NCBI GenBank assembly: GCA_945875845.1
Contig: CAMCMB010000001.1
Span: 186,001-250,000 of the forward strand
Direction of reading: 5' to 3'
Length of the DNA stretch: 64,000 bases
From: Pirellula staleyi DSM 6068
Lineage (GTDB): Bacteria > Planctomycetota > Planctomycetia > Pirellulales > Pirellulaceae
The position numbers were made by a program, and so were the translations under genes. Under the pieces are notes generated by a model. It was given only the letters and a program-made list of their open reading frames with translations, made no database searches and was not told the DNA's origin. Shown piece after piece: positions 37,971 to 46,305 of this stretch. The stretch's first letter is position 1, and each line of letters opens with the position of its first letter.

Positions 37971-38172
37971 GGCAAGATGCTGCGGCTCAAATAGGCAGGA
38001 CCGAGTGCTCAACATGCAAACTGCAAATGGAGTAGGGGATCGATAAGCCAACCGTCCATCCGCTTGCTCTGATGGCCTTTGCCTACGGAAAACTGCCTAA
38101 AGTCAAGACTTGGATTCAAAGCCGAAACGAAGGTCTGATTGTGCAGTAGAGGTTGGCTCGTGCTGAAATTTT
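37971..38172 (+). pseudogene. Duplicated 3' end of the lactate dehydrogenase gene
   Basis: This segment is a close copy of the final codons and post-stop sequence of the FAD/Fe-S dehydrogenase gene (about 8,171-8,378), including ACCGAGTGCTC, the run GATCGATAAGCCAACCGTCC and CTTGGATTCAAAGCCGAAAC. It contains TAG at an interior Gln/Glu position and several substitutions. The similarity extends about 23 bases past the stop codon (GTTGGCTCGTGCTGAAATTT). Only the last 60 or so codons remain. Confidence 0.85.
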
Positions 38173-38189
38173 TGACCTGTCCAGCGATC

Positions 38190-38875
38190 GGTCCCAACCC
38201 CAACGACCGCAGCGCAGCAAGCGGTCCCTGCCCCAACGACCTTGTGTCGTTGGTCAGCAAGTTTGCTAGGCTAACAACAGCCAAACCGCGAAGCGGTCCC
38301 GGCCCCCATGTGCTCGCCACATGGGTGAGGAAAGTTCCCACGGCCCCGCGACGTGCGAAACTTGAGCGACCCACGACACAAGGTCGTGGGGGGGCTTAAA
38401 ACCGCCTGAGGTCGATTGATTGTTAGCCGACCAGACTTTGCTTCTCATGACACAAGGTCATGAGGGGCGAAACCAGCCTGCTTTGCAGCTGGCTGAGTGG
38501 TGCTGTTGACATTCAACGCAAGCGCAGCAAGCGGTCCCAACCCGAACGACCGCAGCGCAGCAAGCGGTCCCTGCCCCAACGACCGCAGCGCAACAAGCGG
38601 TCCCTGCCCCAACGACCTTGCGTCGTTGGACAGCAAGTTTGGTCGGCTAACAACAGCCAAACCGCGAAGCGGTCCCGGCCCCCATGTGCTTGCCACATGG
38701 GTGAGGAAAGTTCCCACGGCCCCGCGACGTGCGAAACTTGAGCGACCCACGACACAAGGTCGTGGGGGGGCTTAAAACCGCCTGACGGCGATTGTTTGTT
38801 AGCCGAACAGACTTTGCTTCTCATGACACAAGGTCATGAGGGGCAAAACCAGCCTGCTTCGCGGCAGGCTATTGT
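38190..38875 (+). repeat. 376-bp tandem repeat rich in hairpins, about two units
   Basis: Two near-identical units are offset by about 376 bases (for example CCAAACCGCGAAGCGGTCCC at 38,281 and 38,657). Each contains CCCACGAC-acaag-GTCGTGGG, CTCATGAC-acaag-GTCATGAG, AACGAC-cttg(t/c)-GTCGTT and CCCATGTG-CCACATGGG stems. Within the unit a 30-base word (CGCAGCGCAGCAAGCGGTCC) is itself repeated. No gene spans it in a believable way. Confidence 0.85.
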
Positions 38876-38879
38876 GATC

Positions 38880-39278
38880 CTGTTCTCAATCGGCATAAGA
38901 AGATGGACGGGCACAGTATACAGGCCTTACGGACGATGATGCGATCATTCTAATCATCGTGGCATCTGCCATTTCTATCTTGACGTGAGTTCCCTCACGA
39001 GTTGACTTCGAGTGCCCCAGATGCTATACTGCTGTCGTGAGAAACCCGATGTTTCACAATCGAATGGCAGGGCATTTGCTTTTTAGACGATCTTTCGGGG
39101 CAAGCTTGACCAACAGGAATGAACAAACCCTTGGTCTCAAGCATGCGATTGACCCCAACGAACTGCCCTGGAAAAATGAACTGCTTCAATCGGGAATTGA
39201 GCGCGTCAAAGTTGTCCGCCGCCGATTGCAGTCCCTACCGGCCCAGTAATTTAGGGCCATCTTGAGAGAATTTTTTTC
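38880..39278. other. Leader region upstream of RNA helicase
   Basis: A 70-codon frame with a GTG start at 39,037 ends just before the helicase and cannot be assigned to a family. The stretch otherwise holds nothing recognisable but could include a long untranslated leader of the helicase. Confidence 0.25.
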
Positions 39279-40598
39279 TTGAATAATTTTGAAGATTTTG
39301 GGCTGATGCCCTCTTTGATGCGTGCCCTCGTTTCGACAGGTTACGAAACCGCAACCCCGATCCAACAGCTCGCAATCCCTCCGGTTCTTGACGGCTACGA
39401 CTTAATGGGATGTGCTCAAACGGGCACAGGAAAAACAGCAGCATTCGCACTTCCAACGCTTCAGCGTTTAGCGAACACCGCAGCTGAACCTGCACCAACC
39501 ACCAACCGAACTCCTAAATCCAGTTCGGAACGAAGCGCACCGAAACCAATTCGTGCACTCGTGCTTGCACCGACACGTGAACTCGCTGCACAGATTGAGC
39601 AAAGTTTCGTCACCTACGGCAAGTATTTGAAACTCAGCGTCGCCGTCGTGCACGGCGGTGTTAGCCAAATGCCGCAAGTCCGGGCTCTGCAACGAGGTGT
39701 CGATATCTTGGTGGCAACGCCAGGCCGACTGTTGGATCTGATGAATCAACAGGTTGCAGATATCTCGCGCGTTGAAATGCTGGTCATCGACGAAGCGGAC
39801 CAGATGTTCGATATGGGCTTCTTCCGAGATCTCAAACGCATCGTTTCGCGTGTCCCCTTGGAACGACAAACGTTGATGTTTTCGGCCACAATGCCAGAAC
39901 CGATTCGCGAAGTTGCCAAACAGTGGTTGTACGAGCCAAAGTACATTAAAGTCGACAAGGTCTCGAGCGCATCCACGCAAGTGGCACACTCCGTATTCCA
40001 TGTTTCGGTCCAGAACAAAGCCAAGCTTCTGACCAACTACATACGATCGTCCGGAGTCACTCGGTCCATTGTGTTCACACGGACGAAGCATGGTGCCGAC
40101 GATCTGGTAAAGGTCCTAATGAAAAATGGCATTGAAGCGGTCGCGATCCACGGGAACAAAAGCCAAAACGCGAGAACGCGACACTTGGAGCAGTTCAAAT
40201 CGAATCGACCACCCATTCTGGTTGCGACGGACATCGCCGCTAGAGGAATCGACGTTCAAGGTATTTCTCACGTGATCAATTACCAATTGCCGGAAGTTCC
40301 TGAGATCTATGTGCATCGCATTGGTCGAACGGGCCGCGCCGAAGCGACCGGTACGGCCGTTTCGTTCTGTAGTCCAGAAGAGCGAAGCAGCTTGTACGAT
40401 ATCGAGCGACTTTTAAACTCTCCTATCGAAGTCAATAACGCGTTCCCGGAGTTTACGAGTAACGTTTCGTCAAGCCAAGGGATGGCTCGCGGCAAACGTC
40501 CAAGTTCACCTAATAGCCAGCGACTCTCCGGCAGAACCAGCCGCCCGCGAAGTACCACAAAGTCTTCTTCGACGCGTCGCGGACATGCCTATTCGTAG
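39279..40598 (+). CDS. rhlE: DEAD-box RNA helicase RhlE
   Basis: The 439-residue protein contains the full DEAD-box set: Q motif (ATPIQQLAIPP), motif I AQTGTGKT, PTRELAAQ, TPGRLLDL, motif II DEAD (IDEADQMFDMGF), motif III SAT, ATDIAARGIDV and motif VI HRIGRTGR. A basic, Ser/Arg-rich C-terminal tail follows, as usual for RhlE. It unwinds RNA in ribosome assembly or decay and is often cold-induced. The start is TTG at 39,279 behind GAGAG; FEDFGLMPSLM is the expected N-terminus. A stem-loop terminator lies just after the gene. Confidence 0.92.
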   Translation: MNNFEDFGLMPSLMRALVSTGYETATPIQQLAIPPVLDGYDLMGCAQTGTGKTAAFALPTLQRLANTAAEPAPTTNRTPKSSSERSAPKPIRALVLAPTRELAAQIEQSFVTYGKYLKLSVAVVHGGVSQMPQVRALQRGVDILVATPGRLLDLMNQQVADISRVEMLVIDEADQMFDMGFFRDLKRIVSRVPLERQTLMFSATMPEPIREVAKQWLYEPKYIKVDKVSSASTQVAHSVFHVSVQNKAKLLTNYIRSSGVTRSIVFTRTKHGADDLVKVLMKNGIEAVAIHGNKSQNARTRHLEQFKSNRPPILVATDIAARGIDVQGISHVINYQLPEVPEIYVHRIGRTGRAEATGTAVSFCSPEERSSLYDIERLLNSPIEVNNAFPEFTSNVSSSQGMARGKRPSSPNSQRLSGRTSRPRSTTKSSSTRRGHAYS

Positions 40599-40612
40599 GC
40601 GTACTGAATGAG

Positions 40613-40640
40613 CCGCCAACCAGCCCGTTCTGGTTGGCGG
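40613..40640 (+). terminator. Stem-loop after rhlE
   Basis: CCGCCAACCAG (40,613-40,623) pairs perfectly with CTGGTTGGCGG (40,630-40,640) across a six-base loop, 15 bases after the helicase stop. There is no strong T-run, so termination strength is uncertain. Confidence 0.6.
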
Positions 40641-41023
40641 AGCCAGCGTATCCCACCCGAAAACATGCTGTTTCCCTCTGCGTCTTTCCAACGGATACGT
40701 CCCTAACGCAAGAAGCCTACAGAAGAACATCTCAAGTCTGGCCGTCCAATAGGTCACGAGCTCGCCTCCAAACCGACGCCAGACAAGATCGATCGTGTCA
40801 TTGAAGTTCCTGCAATTCCTTGTCCGGACTGCAAATGCGAACTTACCAAAGGGGTCATACATAGCCAGTTTCAGTCTGACTTTCCTCCTATCGTACCGAT
40901 TGTCACCGAGCTTCGAGTACCCGTAGGCGTTTGTCCATGTTGGAAGGCCCAGATACGTTCCCGTCAAGGAAGCTAGGAACGGATGAGCGAATATGAGCCT
41001 GCAGAACTTCGCCGCCTAACGTA
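40641..41023. other. Intergenic region between rhlE and PIN gene
   Basis: A minus-strand frame overlaps this stretch and the end of rhlE but lacks family resemblance and has skewed composition. I see no supported gene. Confidence 0.3.
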
Positions 41024-41476
41024 CTATTCCTGATCTTGATTGCGAAGGATTGCGATGAGCGTCATATCCGTGACAACCTCCACCCCGACTGCTTTGCATT
41101 GGTCGACGACATCCTTTGCTCCGATATCTTTGTCGATGCTGCAAAGGTAATCTGCTTTGGTGCGAAGCGCGGTCTCAATAACCGGATCGTCGTCCTTATC
41201 TCGCGTAATCCGAAACGATTTTGCGACGTCAACTTCCACGACTATAGCGACCTGCTGAATAGATCGGACGAAGTCTTCGATATCGGGGTCAGAAAGACCA
41301 TGAACCTTCCGCACTCGCGGGTACCGTAGTACTTGGTCCAATTCCGCTAACATGAAGTTGGACGTGCATAGCAAATTTCCGTCTGAGATCGTCCGGCGCA
41401 ACAACTCAGAAGCTAGTCCAGATGGTGAAGCGACAGCACGAACGATGATATTTGTGTCGAGTACGATCTTTGCCAT
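41024..41476 (-). CDS. PIN-domain toxin (putative ribonuclease)
   Basis: The 150-residue protein opens with IVLDTNIIVRAVASPSG, the first acidic motif of PIN ribonucleases (Asp7). It later shows LAELDQVLRYPRVR, ITRDKDDDPVIETA with the central acidic cluster, and DYLCSIDKDI. Those are the four acidic positions expected for a metal-dependent RNA-cleaving toxin of the COG1569/VapC-like type. The start codon overlaps the stop of the upstream gene (TAATG), a typical antitoxin-toxin arrangement, so it probably forms a two-gene toxin-antitoxin module on the minus strand. Confidence 0.83.
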   Translation of the reverse strand: MAKIVLDTNIIVRAVASPSGLASELLRRTISDGNLLCTSNFMLAELDQVLRYPRVRKVHGLSDPDIEDFVRSIQQVAIVVEVDVAKSFRITRDKDDDPVIETALRTKADYLCSIDKDIGAKDVVDQCKAVGVEVVTDMTLIAILRNQDQE

Positions 41477-41763
41477 TACTCGTCAGTGCTCTGAATAGCT
41501 TCGGCGATAGCTGCTTCAATCTCCGTGGGTGCCAAATTTTGCTGATGGGCGTTCTTGTGGGCTTTGGTGAGCAGCTCTTCGATCCGACTTCGAGCAACCG
41601 ATTTAACAGCTTCGCTGGGTTCTATTCCCGGGCGATAGGCAAGTACGAAGATCCGTTGGTCAGGAGCCAGATCTCCCCCGACAAGCTCCTCAATAGCTAG
41701 ACGTTGATTGGGAGTAATATCGCTAACGGTTCGGTCAACGGATGTTTGAATGGATTGGGTCAT
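41476..41763 (-). CDS. Putative antitoxin of the PIN toxin
   Basis: The 95-residue product starts at ATG 41,763 behind a GGAG ribosome site (an ATG 39 bases upstream is also in frame). It is helical and rich in Glu/Ala/Ile, with DITPNQRLAIEELVGGDL and PSEAVKSVARSRIEELL, and has an acidic C-terminal tail. No named antitoxin fold was recognised, but its translational coupling to the PIN gene (overlap at 41,476) makes it the expected neutralising partner and probable autorepressor. Confidence 0.65.
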   Translation of the reverse strand: MTQSIQTSVDRTVSDITPNQRLAIEELVGGDLAPDQRIFVLAYRPGIEPSEAVKSVARSRIEELLTKAHKNAHQQNLAPTEIEAAIAEAIQSTDE

Positions 41764-41939
41764 GAGTTTCGCTCCTATCCCCATCATAGCATTTATTGGC
41801 ATGAAAGGTCACATACAAAGATTAGAGGAAATCCAAAGAAGCTTTAGCCTGCCTGACACAAATTCTGAGGCGATTGGTACAGGTGCTGTAACAATCGGGG
41901 GAACGATCGCATCGCGAAGCTGGGGCCCCACGCTTCGCA

Positions 41940-42195
41940 AAGGTTTGGTGCACTAGAAACACCAACCCGTAGGGACACGCAAAGGGACGCAGGAAATCGC
42001 CGGGATAAACCGGATTGGAGTTGGGAATGAAAGAGTCCACCAAAGAAGATTTAGGCAATCACTTTGGCCTCGAGTTGTACGCCGATGGCGGGAACGTCAT
42101 GGGTGTAGCAACGGCAGTGGGTTACGCAGGCAAGCTATTGAGCTCCGAAATCAGAAGACCCGATTCATTCGGGCCGAATGAGACGGCCCCGTTGG
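41940..42195 (+). mobile_element. Group II intron remnant, 5' part
   Basis: After a stretch with GTGCACTAGAAACACCAACCC come GGAGTTGGGAATGAAAGAG and a frame reading NHFGLELYADGGNVMGVATA, then YAGKLLSSEI. Such pseudo-peptides are recurrent in the 5' structural part of bacterial group II introns. The sequence breaks off where repeat copy B begins. The words GCAAGCT and GAGCTCCG near 42,130-42,158 recur at 37,209-37,224 in the other remnant, where that one begins. No maturase gene or 3' domains are present here. Confidence 0.5.
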
Positions 42196-42433
42196 AGACT
42201 CCGTTCGGCAGCGGCTGGCAGGCGTTATCAACTGGCGCAAGCGGCATGAGGGTCCACCGGTAGAAAGTCAGGAAGTGCATGTTGATGTGGTTGCGAAGCA
42301 GCCCTTGCCTTTGCTAGACTTTAATCTTGCAGCGGTGTGACGATGGAATCCGCATTACTCAGACACGGCAAATCGGCATAGTTCAACGGGTAGTCTATCC
42401 CTCGGCTGCGGTTGGGATAGATTACTATTCGTT
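42196..42433 (+). repeat. Dispersed 240-bp repeat, copy B
   Basis: This is the second copy of the repeat at 36,194-36,433, colinear over its whole length with scattered substitutions. It ends in TTGGGATAGATTACTATTCGTTCG, 11 bases before the next gene. It directly follows the group II intron 5' remnant. Confidence 0.8.
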
Positions 42434-42444
42434 CGGGCTCATCT

Positions 42445-43173
42445 ATGCCCCAATCTCGAAAGCCCACAATGCAAAACCAGTCGCCCCCAAAGGATCAATA
42501 CCAATTCTTCGATCAAAATCGGGGGGATGCACCATGGCTTGATAGCCACCTCCTTCCGGAAAACCCGTACCAAGAACAATGGGGGAATCTGGTGGATGGC
42601 AAAGTCGAACCCCATGATCTTTCTACCTTATTGGCTCAACTTAAGGCAGGGCCGGGAGCGTTGCAATGGAATGGAAAGCCCGAAAATCCCCCGATTGCCT
42701 TCGTCGCTGCCCCTGGTGAAAAACGAATGGTTCCTGTTGCCGAACGTCAGGAATTCAAAGACTTGATTCTCGATTCACATGAAAAATTCTATGGTTCCAA
42801 AAAGAAAAAAAACGGGCTGATATTTCTGTTCCTCTTTTGTATTTGCCTTGCAATGGCATATGGAGGCCTTGGCGGAGACGCCTTTTTACCTGCAATATTC
42901 GCGGTAATCTCGGGAGGAGCTTACCTTGAATCATGGATAGCTCTTCAAAATCTTCGAAAGAGCCCAGACGAATACCTTGCTTGGGCAGTTATTGATAATG
43001 CTGCCCATTTTGGTGGGCTTACATTTGGGGCCCTTTTTGGAGCTTGCGTATTCCGCTCTCCGTTCGGAACGCTTCCAATTAAGAATGGAACTTGGCTAAG
43101 CATTTTTGGGTTACTTGCTGAATTCGTTTTCGTTTTGGTGGCGATTGCCACGGCAGTAATCTTGCTTCGCTAA
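42445..43173 (+). CDS. Membrane protein, possibly degenerate rhomboid-like
   Basis: The 242-residue protein has about 120 soluble N-terminal residues and then four hydrophobic spans (about 126-146, 149-172, 195-212, 220-242). The segment VISGGAYLESWIAL followed later by IDNAAHFGGLTFGALFGA resembles the Ser (GxSG) and His (AAH-GG--GA) membrane segments of rhomboid proteases, but the Ser motif is not canonical and only four spans are visible. It could be an inactive relative. The ATG at 42,445 was used; an alternative start lies eight codons in. It sits directly behind repeat copy B. Confidence 0.6.
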   Translation: MPQSRKPTMQNQSPPKDQYQFFDQNRGDAPWLDSHLLPENPYQEQWGNLVDGKVEPHDLSTLLAQLKAGPGALQWNGKPENPPIAFVAAPGEKRMVPVAERQEFKDLILDSHEKFYGSKKKKNGLIFLFLFCICLAMAYGGLGGDAFLPAIFAVISGGAYLESWIALQNLRKSPDEYLAWAVIDNAAHFGGLTFGALFGACVFRSPFGTLPIKNGTWLSIFGLLAEFVFVLVAIATAVILLR

Positions 43174-43280
43174 TCCCTCCCGCCCTAAACTGTCGTTCAA
43201 CCGGATGCTGCCTCAACGAGCTAACATCTCCATCATGCAGTCATCCTTCTGATCTCCTCTCGGCGTTCCGCTTCGCTCCA

Positions 43281-43305
43281 GTTGGGATAGATTGTTGTTC
43301 GTTCG
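43281..43305 (+). repeat. 3' end of the dispersed repeat (fragment C)
   Basis: GTTGGGATAGATT followed by a TTCGTTCG end matches the last 25 bases of repeat copies A and B with three changes. It again lies just upstream (18 bases) of a small gene, the PIN-domain gene at 43,324. Confidence 0.65.
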
Positions 43306-43323
43306 TTGCGATAGAATGCGGAC

Positions 43324-43809
43324 ATGGATACCGTTTACATCGAAACGTCAATCATCAGTCACGCGACCGCATGGCCGAGCAAAATCCCGGCTATTGCGGT
43401 CTTGCAGGACCAAGCGAGACGTTGGCTCGAATCGGAAGCTCAGAAGTACCAATTGGTGACGTCACAATTTGTCATTGATGAAGCATCTCGAGGTGATCCA
43501 GATGCGGCCAAACGAAGGCTAAACGCATTGCAAAATGTTGGTCTTTTGTTGCCCGATCCTGAAATTGAGGCTATTGCTGACAAGATTGTTTCTGGATGCA
43601 TGATGCCGCCGAAAGCCAAATTAGACGCTTTGCATGTAGCCTCTGCTGTACTTTCGGGTGTAGAATATCTTTTGACGCAGAACTGCCGCCATATTGCGAA
43701 CGCAACCGAACTTCCAAGACTCTATCGACTCTTGGAAGATCTGCAGCTGCCTCGAATTTTGATTTGCACTCCTGCTCAGTTTCTCGGAGACCCAGACGAT
43801 GACATCTAA
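43324..43809 (+). CDS. PIN-domain toxin, VapC-like
   Basis: The 161-residue protein starts DTVYIETSIISHATAW, a variant PIN first motif in which an ETS replaces DTN. VTSQFVIDEASRGDP (second acidic site), PPKAKLDALHVASAVLSG with the central Asp, and LLTQNCRHIAN (in place of the usual LVTND-HF) follow. This matches a subgroup of VapC-type PIN proteins in planctomycetes and cyanobacteria. It overlaps the next small gene by 11 bases. Ribonuclease activity is inferred from the fold. Confidence 0.8.
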   Translation: MDTVYIETSIISHATAWPSKIPAIAVLQDQARRWLESEAQKYQLVTSQFVIDEASRGDPDAAKRRLNALQNVGLLLPDPEIEAIADKIVSGCMMPPKAKLDALHVASAVLSGVEYLLTQNCRHIANATELPRLYRLLEDLQLPRILICTPAQFLGDPDDDI

Positions 43810-44014
43810 CCCGATTTTGGACGAGATTCATGCTACGCGCCAAGAGCTCTTGGCGGAACACAATGGTGATCTACATGCCTATGTAGAAGCCGCTCGTAAA
43901 CGTGCGATTACGTCGGGACGTCCGATCGTTCAACCGAAGCAACGAACAAATCATTGCATCGAAGTCGCCGATCAGCCGCAATCGGATGGTAACCCTGTCC
44001 CGTCTACTCGATGA
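43799..44014 (+). CDS. Small partner of the PIN protein (putative antitoxin)
   Basis: The 71-residue product begins MTSNPILDEIHATRQELLAE, continues HNGDLHAYVEAARKRAITSG and ends in a polar tail. Short proteins with this 'NPIL-E---R--L---GDL-AY' pattern regularly accompany PIN genes of this subgroup. The 11-base overlap shows translational coupling. In this module the toxin precedes the antitoxin, the reverse of the usual VapBC order. DNA binding is not evident from the sequence. Confidence 0.65.
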   Translation: MTSNPILDEIHATRQELLAEHNGDLHAYVEAARKRAITSGRPIVQPKQRTNHCIEVADQPQSDGNPVPSTR

Positions 44015-44288
44015 ATCTAAACGTTAGCTGGTATTTGCCGAGACGTAAATATTGGCGCCGAAAACATGGTCCATTATCGGAAGTGGTGAACTGGCTACCG
44101 CGCGATTCCAAAGCCTGCTGTTTGCGACCCTGCTCAATATCGCCGGCTGCTCCTTATCGAGTGTTCCGGGCTCGCCGGGCGTTCCAGAACCGTTTTGCGT
44201 GCTCGAAAATCGAAAGACAGTGGACCTCCTTGAAGCTCGTTTTTCAGGCGGTGCACGACAGGTTAATCATCCTCCCCATTGAGAAATC

Positions 44289-46214
44289 ATGATCCATAAA
44301 CTAGGAATGTCGGTTGTTCTTGGACTGAGTTTGATTCTGTGCGCAACGTCCGTTGCTGCCGACAAACCCAATATTCTTTGGCTGACGAGCGAAGACCACG
44401 GACCGGAAATGGGGTGCTATGGAGACGCCAATGCTCGCACCCCAAATATTGATGCGTTGGCAGCTAAAGGCATGCTTTTCAAACGTGCTTGGTCTGTCGC
44501 TCCGGTATGCGCTCCCGCGCGGTCGGTGATCATTTCTGGACTTTACACGTCCAGCAGCGGTGGTCAGCACATGCGATCCCTGGTTCCGTTGCCTGACTCG
44601 GTGAGACTCTACCCACAGTATCTTCGCGATGCGGGTTACTATTGCACCAATAATAACAAAGAGGACTTCAATGTCCAAAAACCCAAGCAATTGTGGAACG
44701 CCTCTTCGGGCGCTGCGCATTGGCGCAATCGAGCCGACGGACAGCCCTTCTTCGCAATCTTCAATAGCACCAAGAGCCACGAAAGCCAAATTCGAACGCG
44801 GCCTCACAAACAGATCGCGGATCCCGCCAAGATGCGCGTGCCTGCCTACCATCCCGATACGCCGGAGGTACGCCAAGACTGGGCTCAGTACTATGACAAA
44901 GTAAGCGAAGCCGACGAAGATGCAGGAAAACACCTTAAGGAAATCGAAGCGGCTGGCCTGGCCGCAGACACGATCGTTTTCTACTACGGTGATCATGGTA
45001 GCGGGATGCCGCGCAGCAAACGCTGGCCTTGCAACTCGGGACTTCATGTACCGATGGTGGTCTTCTTTCCAGAAAAGTGGAAACACCTCGCGCCGAAAGA
45101 GTATCAACCTGGTGGCAAGTCGGATCGGATGGTCAGCTTTGTCGATCTCGCACCGACGCTGCTGAGCATTGTCGGGATTGAACCTCCAGCCTGGATGCAA
45201 GGCCACGCTTTTGCAGGTTCGTTTCAGACTGAGCCACCGCTTTTTCTTTTCGGCGAACGGGGGCGAATGGACGAGCGGATGGATCTTGTGCGAAGCGTTA
45301 CCGACGGGCGTTACGTCTATCTTCGAAACTATTTTCCACAGGTATCTCAAGGCCAACGTGTCGCATACCAATTTGAAACTCCCACGACGCGAGTTTGGCG
45401 TTCCTTATTCGACGAAGGCAAGACAAATGAGGCGCAGTCGATTTTCTGGCGTGTCCCGAAGGCGTTCGAAGAGCTTTACGATCTGCAAAACGACCGAGAC
45501 GAAGTTCGCAACCTCGCCAGTCTGTCGGAGCACAAAGAAACTCTGGAGAGACTTCGTTCGGCTCAACGCAAGCATCTCGTATCGATTCGCGATGTGTGTT
45601 TTCTACCGGAGGCAGAACTGCATTCAAGAACCGTCGGCAGTACTCCCTACGAACTAGCCCGCAACGACACAAAGTATCCGATGGATCGAATCGTGGCAGC
45701 CGCGGAACTTGCTTCGAATCTCGATCCAGCCGCATTGCCCGAGTTGAAAAAGCTTTTAAACGATTCCGATAGTGCCGTGAGGTGGTGGGCATCCCTCGGC
45801 CATCTCATTCGAGGTCAAGCGGCGGTCGCTGCGAATCAAGAAGCCCTCCAAAAGGCACTTCAAGACGAAGCAGCACCGGTGCGAATCGTCGTTGCCCAGG
45901 TTTTTGGAATGTTCGGCGACGAGGCAGCCAAGGCCAGGGCCTTGAACGTGTTGGAAGAGCTATCGCCACCTCAAAAGAACGGTGTACTGGTTTCGATGTC
46001 CGCTCTTGCGGCCATTGAGGCACTTGGCGATCAGGCAAATTCATTGCTACCTTCCGTCGTCAAGCTTGATCCCAAAGGGGACTCGCCCGACGAACGCTAC
46101 AATAGCTACGTCCCTCGCTTGATTCAAAACATCACGGCAGGAAGCGAATTCAAGGATTTGGTGCCTGTTCAAGGAAAAGCGAGCGCCAGAAAAGCGAATC
46201 GCAAAGAAAAATAA
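44289..46214 (+). CDS. Sulfatase with C-terminal HEAT-like repeats
   Basis: The 641-residue protein has a signal peptide (1-24), ILWLTSEDHGPEMGCYG with metal ligands, and VCAPARSVIISG, in which Cys74 in C-x-P-x-R would be converted to formylglycine. FYYGDHGSGMPRSKRW follows. This is the heparan-N-sulfatase-like group (Asp-His-Gly in place of Asp-Asn-Gly). The C-terminal 150 residues are helical repeats (AAELASNLDPAALPELKKLL, VRWWASLGH, ALQDEAAPVRIVVAQVFG), which are HEAT-like. It appears intact and exported. An ankyrin protein gene follows after about 90 bases. Confidence 0.88.
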   Translation: MIHKLGMSVVLGLSLILCATSVAADKPNILWLTSEDHGPEMGCYGDANARTPNIDALAAKGMLFKRAWSVAPVCAPARSVIISGLYTSSSGGQHMRSLVPLPDSVRLYPQYLRDAGYYCTNNNKEDFNVQKPKQLWNASSGAAHWRNRADGQPFFAIFNSTKSHESQIRTRPHKQIADPAKMRVPAYHPDTPEVRQDWAQYYDKVSEADEDAGKHLKEIEAAGLAADTIVFYYGDHGSGMPRSKRWPCNSGLHVPMVVFFPEKWKHLAPKEYQPGGKSDRMVSFVDLAPTLLSIVGIEPPAWMQGHAFAGSFQTEPPLFLFGERGRMDERMDLVRSVTDGRYVYLRNYFPQVSQGQRVAYQFETPTTRVWRSLFDEGKTNEAQSIFWRVPKAFEELYDLQNDRDEVRNLASLSEHKETLERLRSAQRKHLVSIRDVCFLPEAELHSRTVGSTPYELARNDTKYPMDRIVAAAELASNLDPAALPELKKLLNDSDSAVRWWASLGHLIRGQAAVAANQEALQKALQDEAAPVRIVVAQVFGMFGDEAAKARALNVLEELSPPQKNGVLVSMSALAAIEALGDQANSLLPSVVKLDPKGDSPDERYNSYVPRLIQNITAGSEFKDLVPVQGKASARKANRKEK

Positions 46215-46305
46215 TCACGGTTCGTGAACCAATTTGCGCAAAGGGTTCACGGAAGTTCTGCGTCGCGTACACCTATTCATAACTCTGGAAATTCTGGGAA
46301 TCATC

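Noticed and set aside
38139-38775. Open frames in the tandem hairpin repeat as repeat proteins
   Set aside because: The frames exist only because the repeat lacks stops; hairpin symmetry explains the sequence better and both strands are equally open.
37199-38900. CRISPR array in the repeat-rich stretch
   Set aside because: The repeats are long tandem units and palindromes, without regular short repeats separated by unique spacers, and no cas genes are near.
40506-40967. 153-codon minus-strand frame overlapping rhlE
   Set aside because: It overlaps the end of a certain gene and its terminator, and its residues show no recognisable pattern.
36194-44015. Integron-like gene cassette array
   Set aside because: Small unrelated genes with repeats between them suggested cassettes, but I found no integrase and no consistent pair of RYYYAAC / GTTRRRY core sites in the repeats; single matches such as GCCTAAC near 37,198 are not enough.
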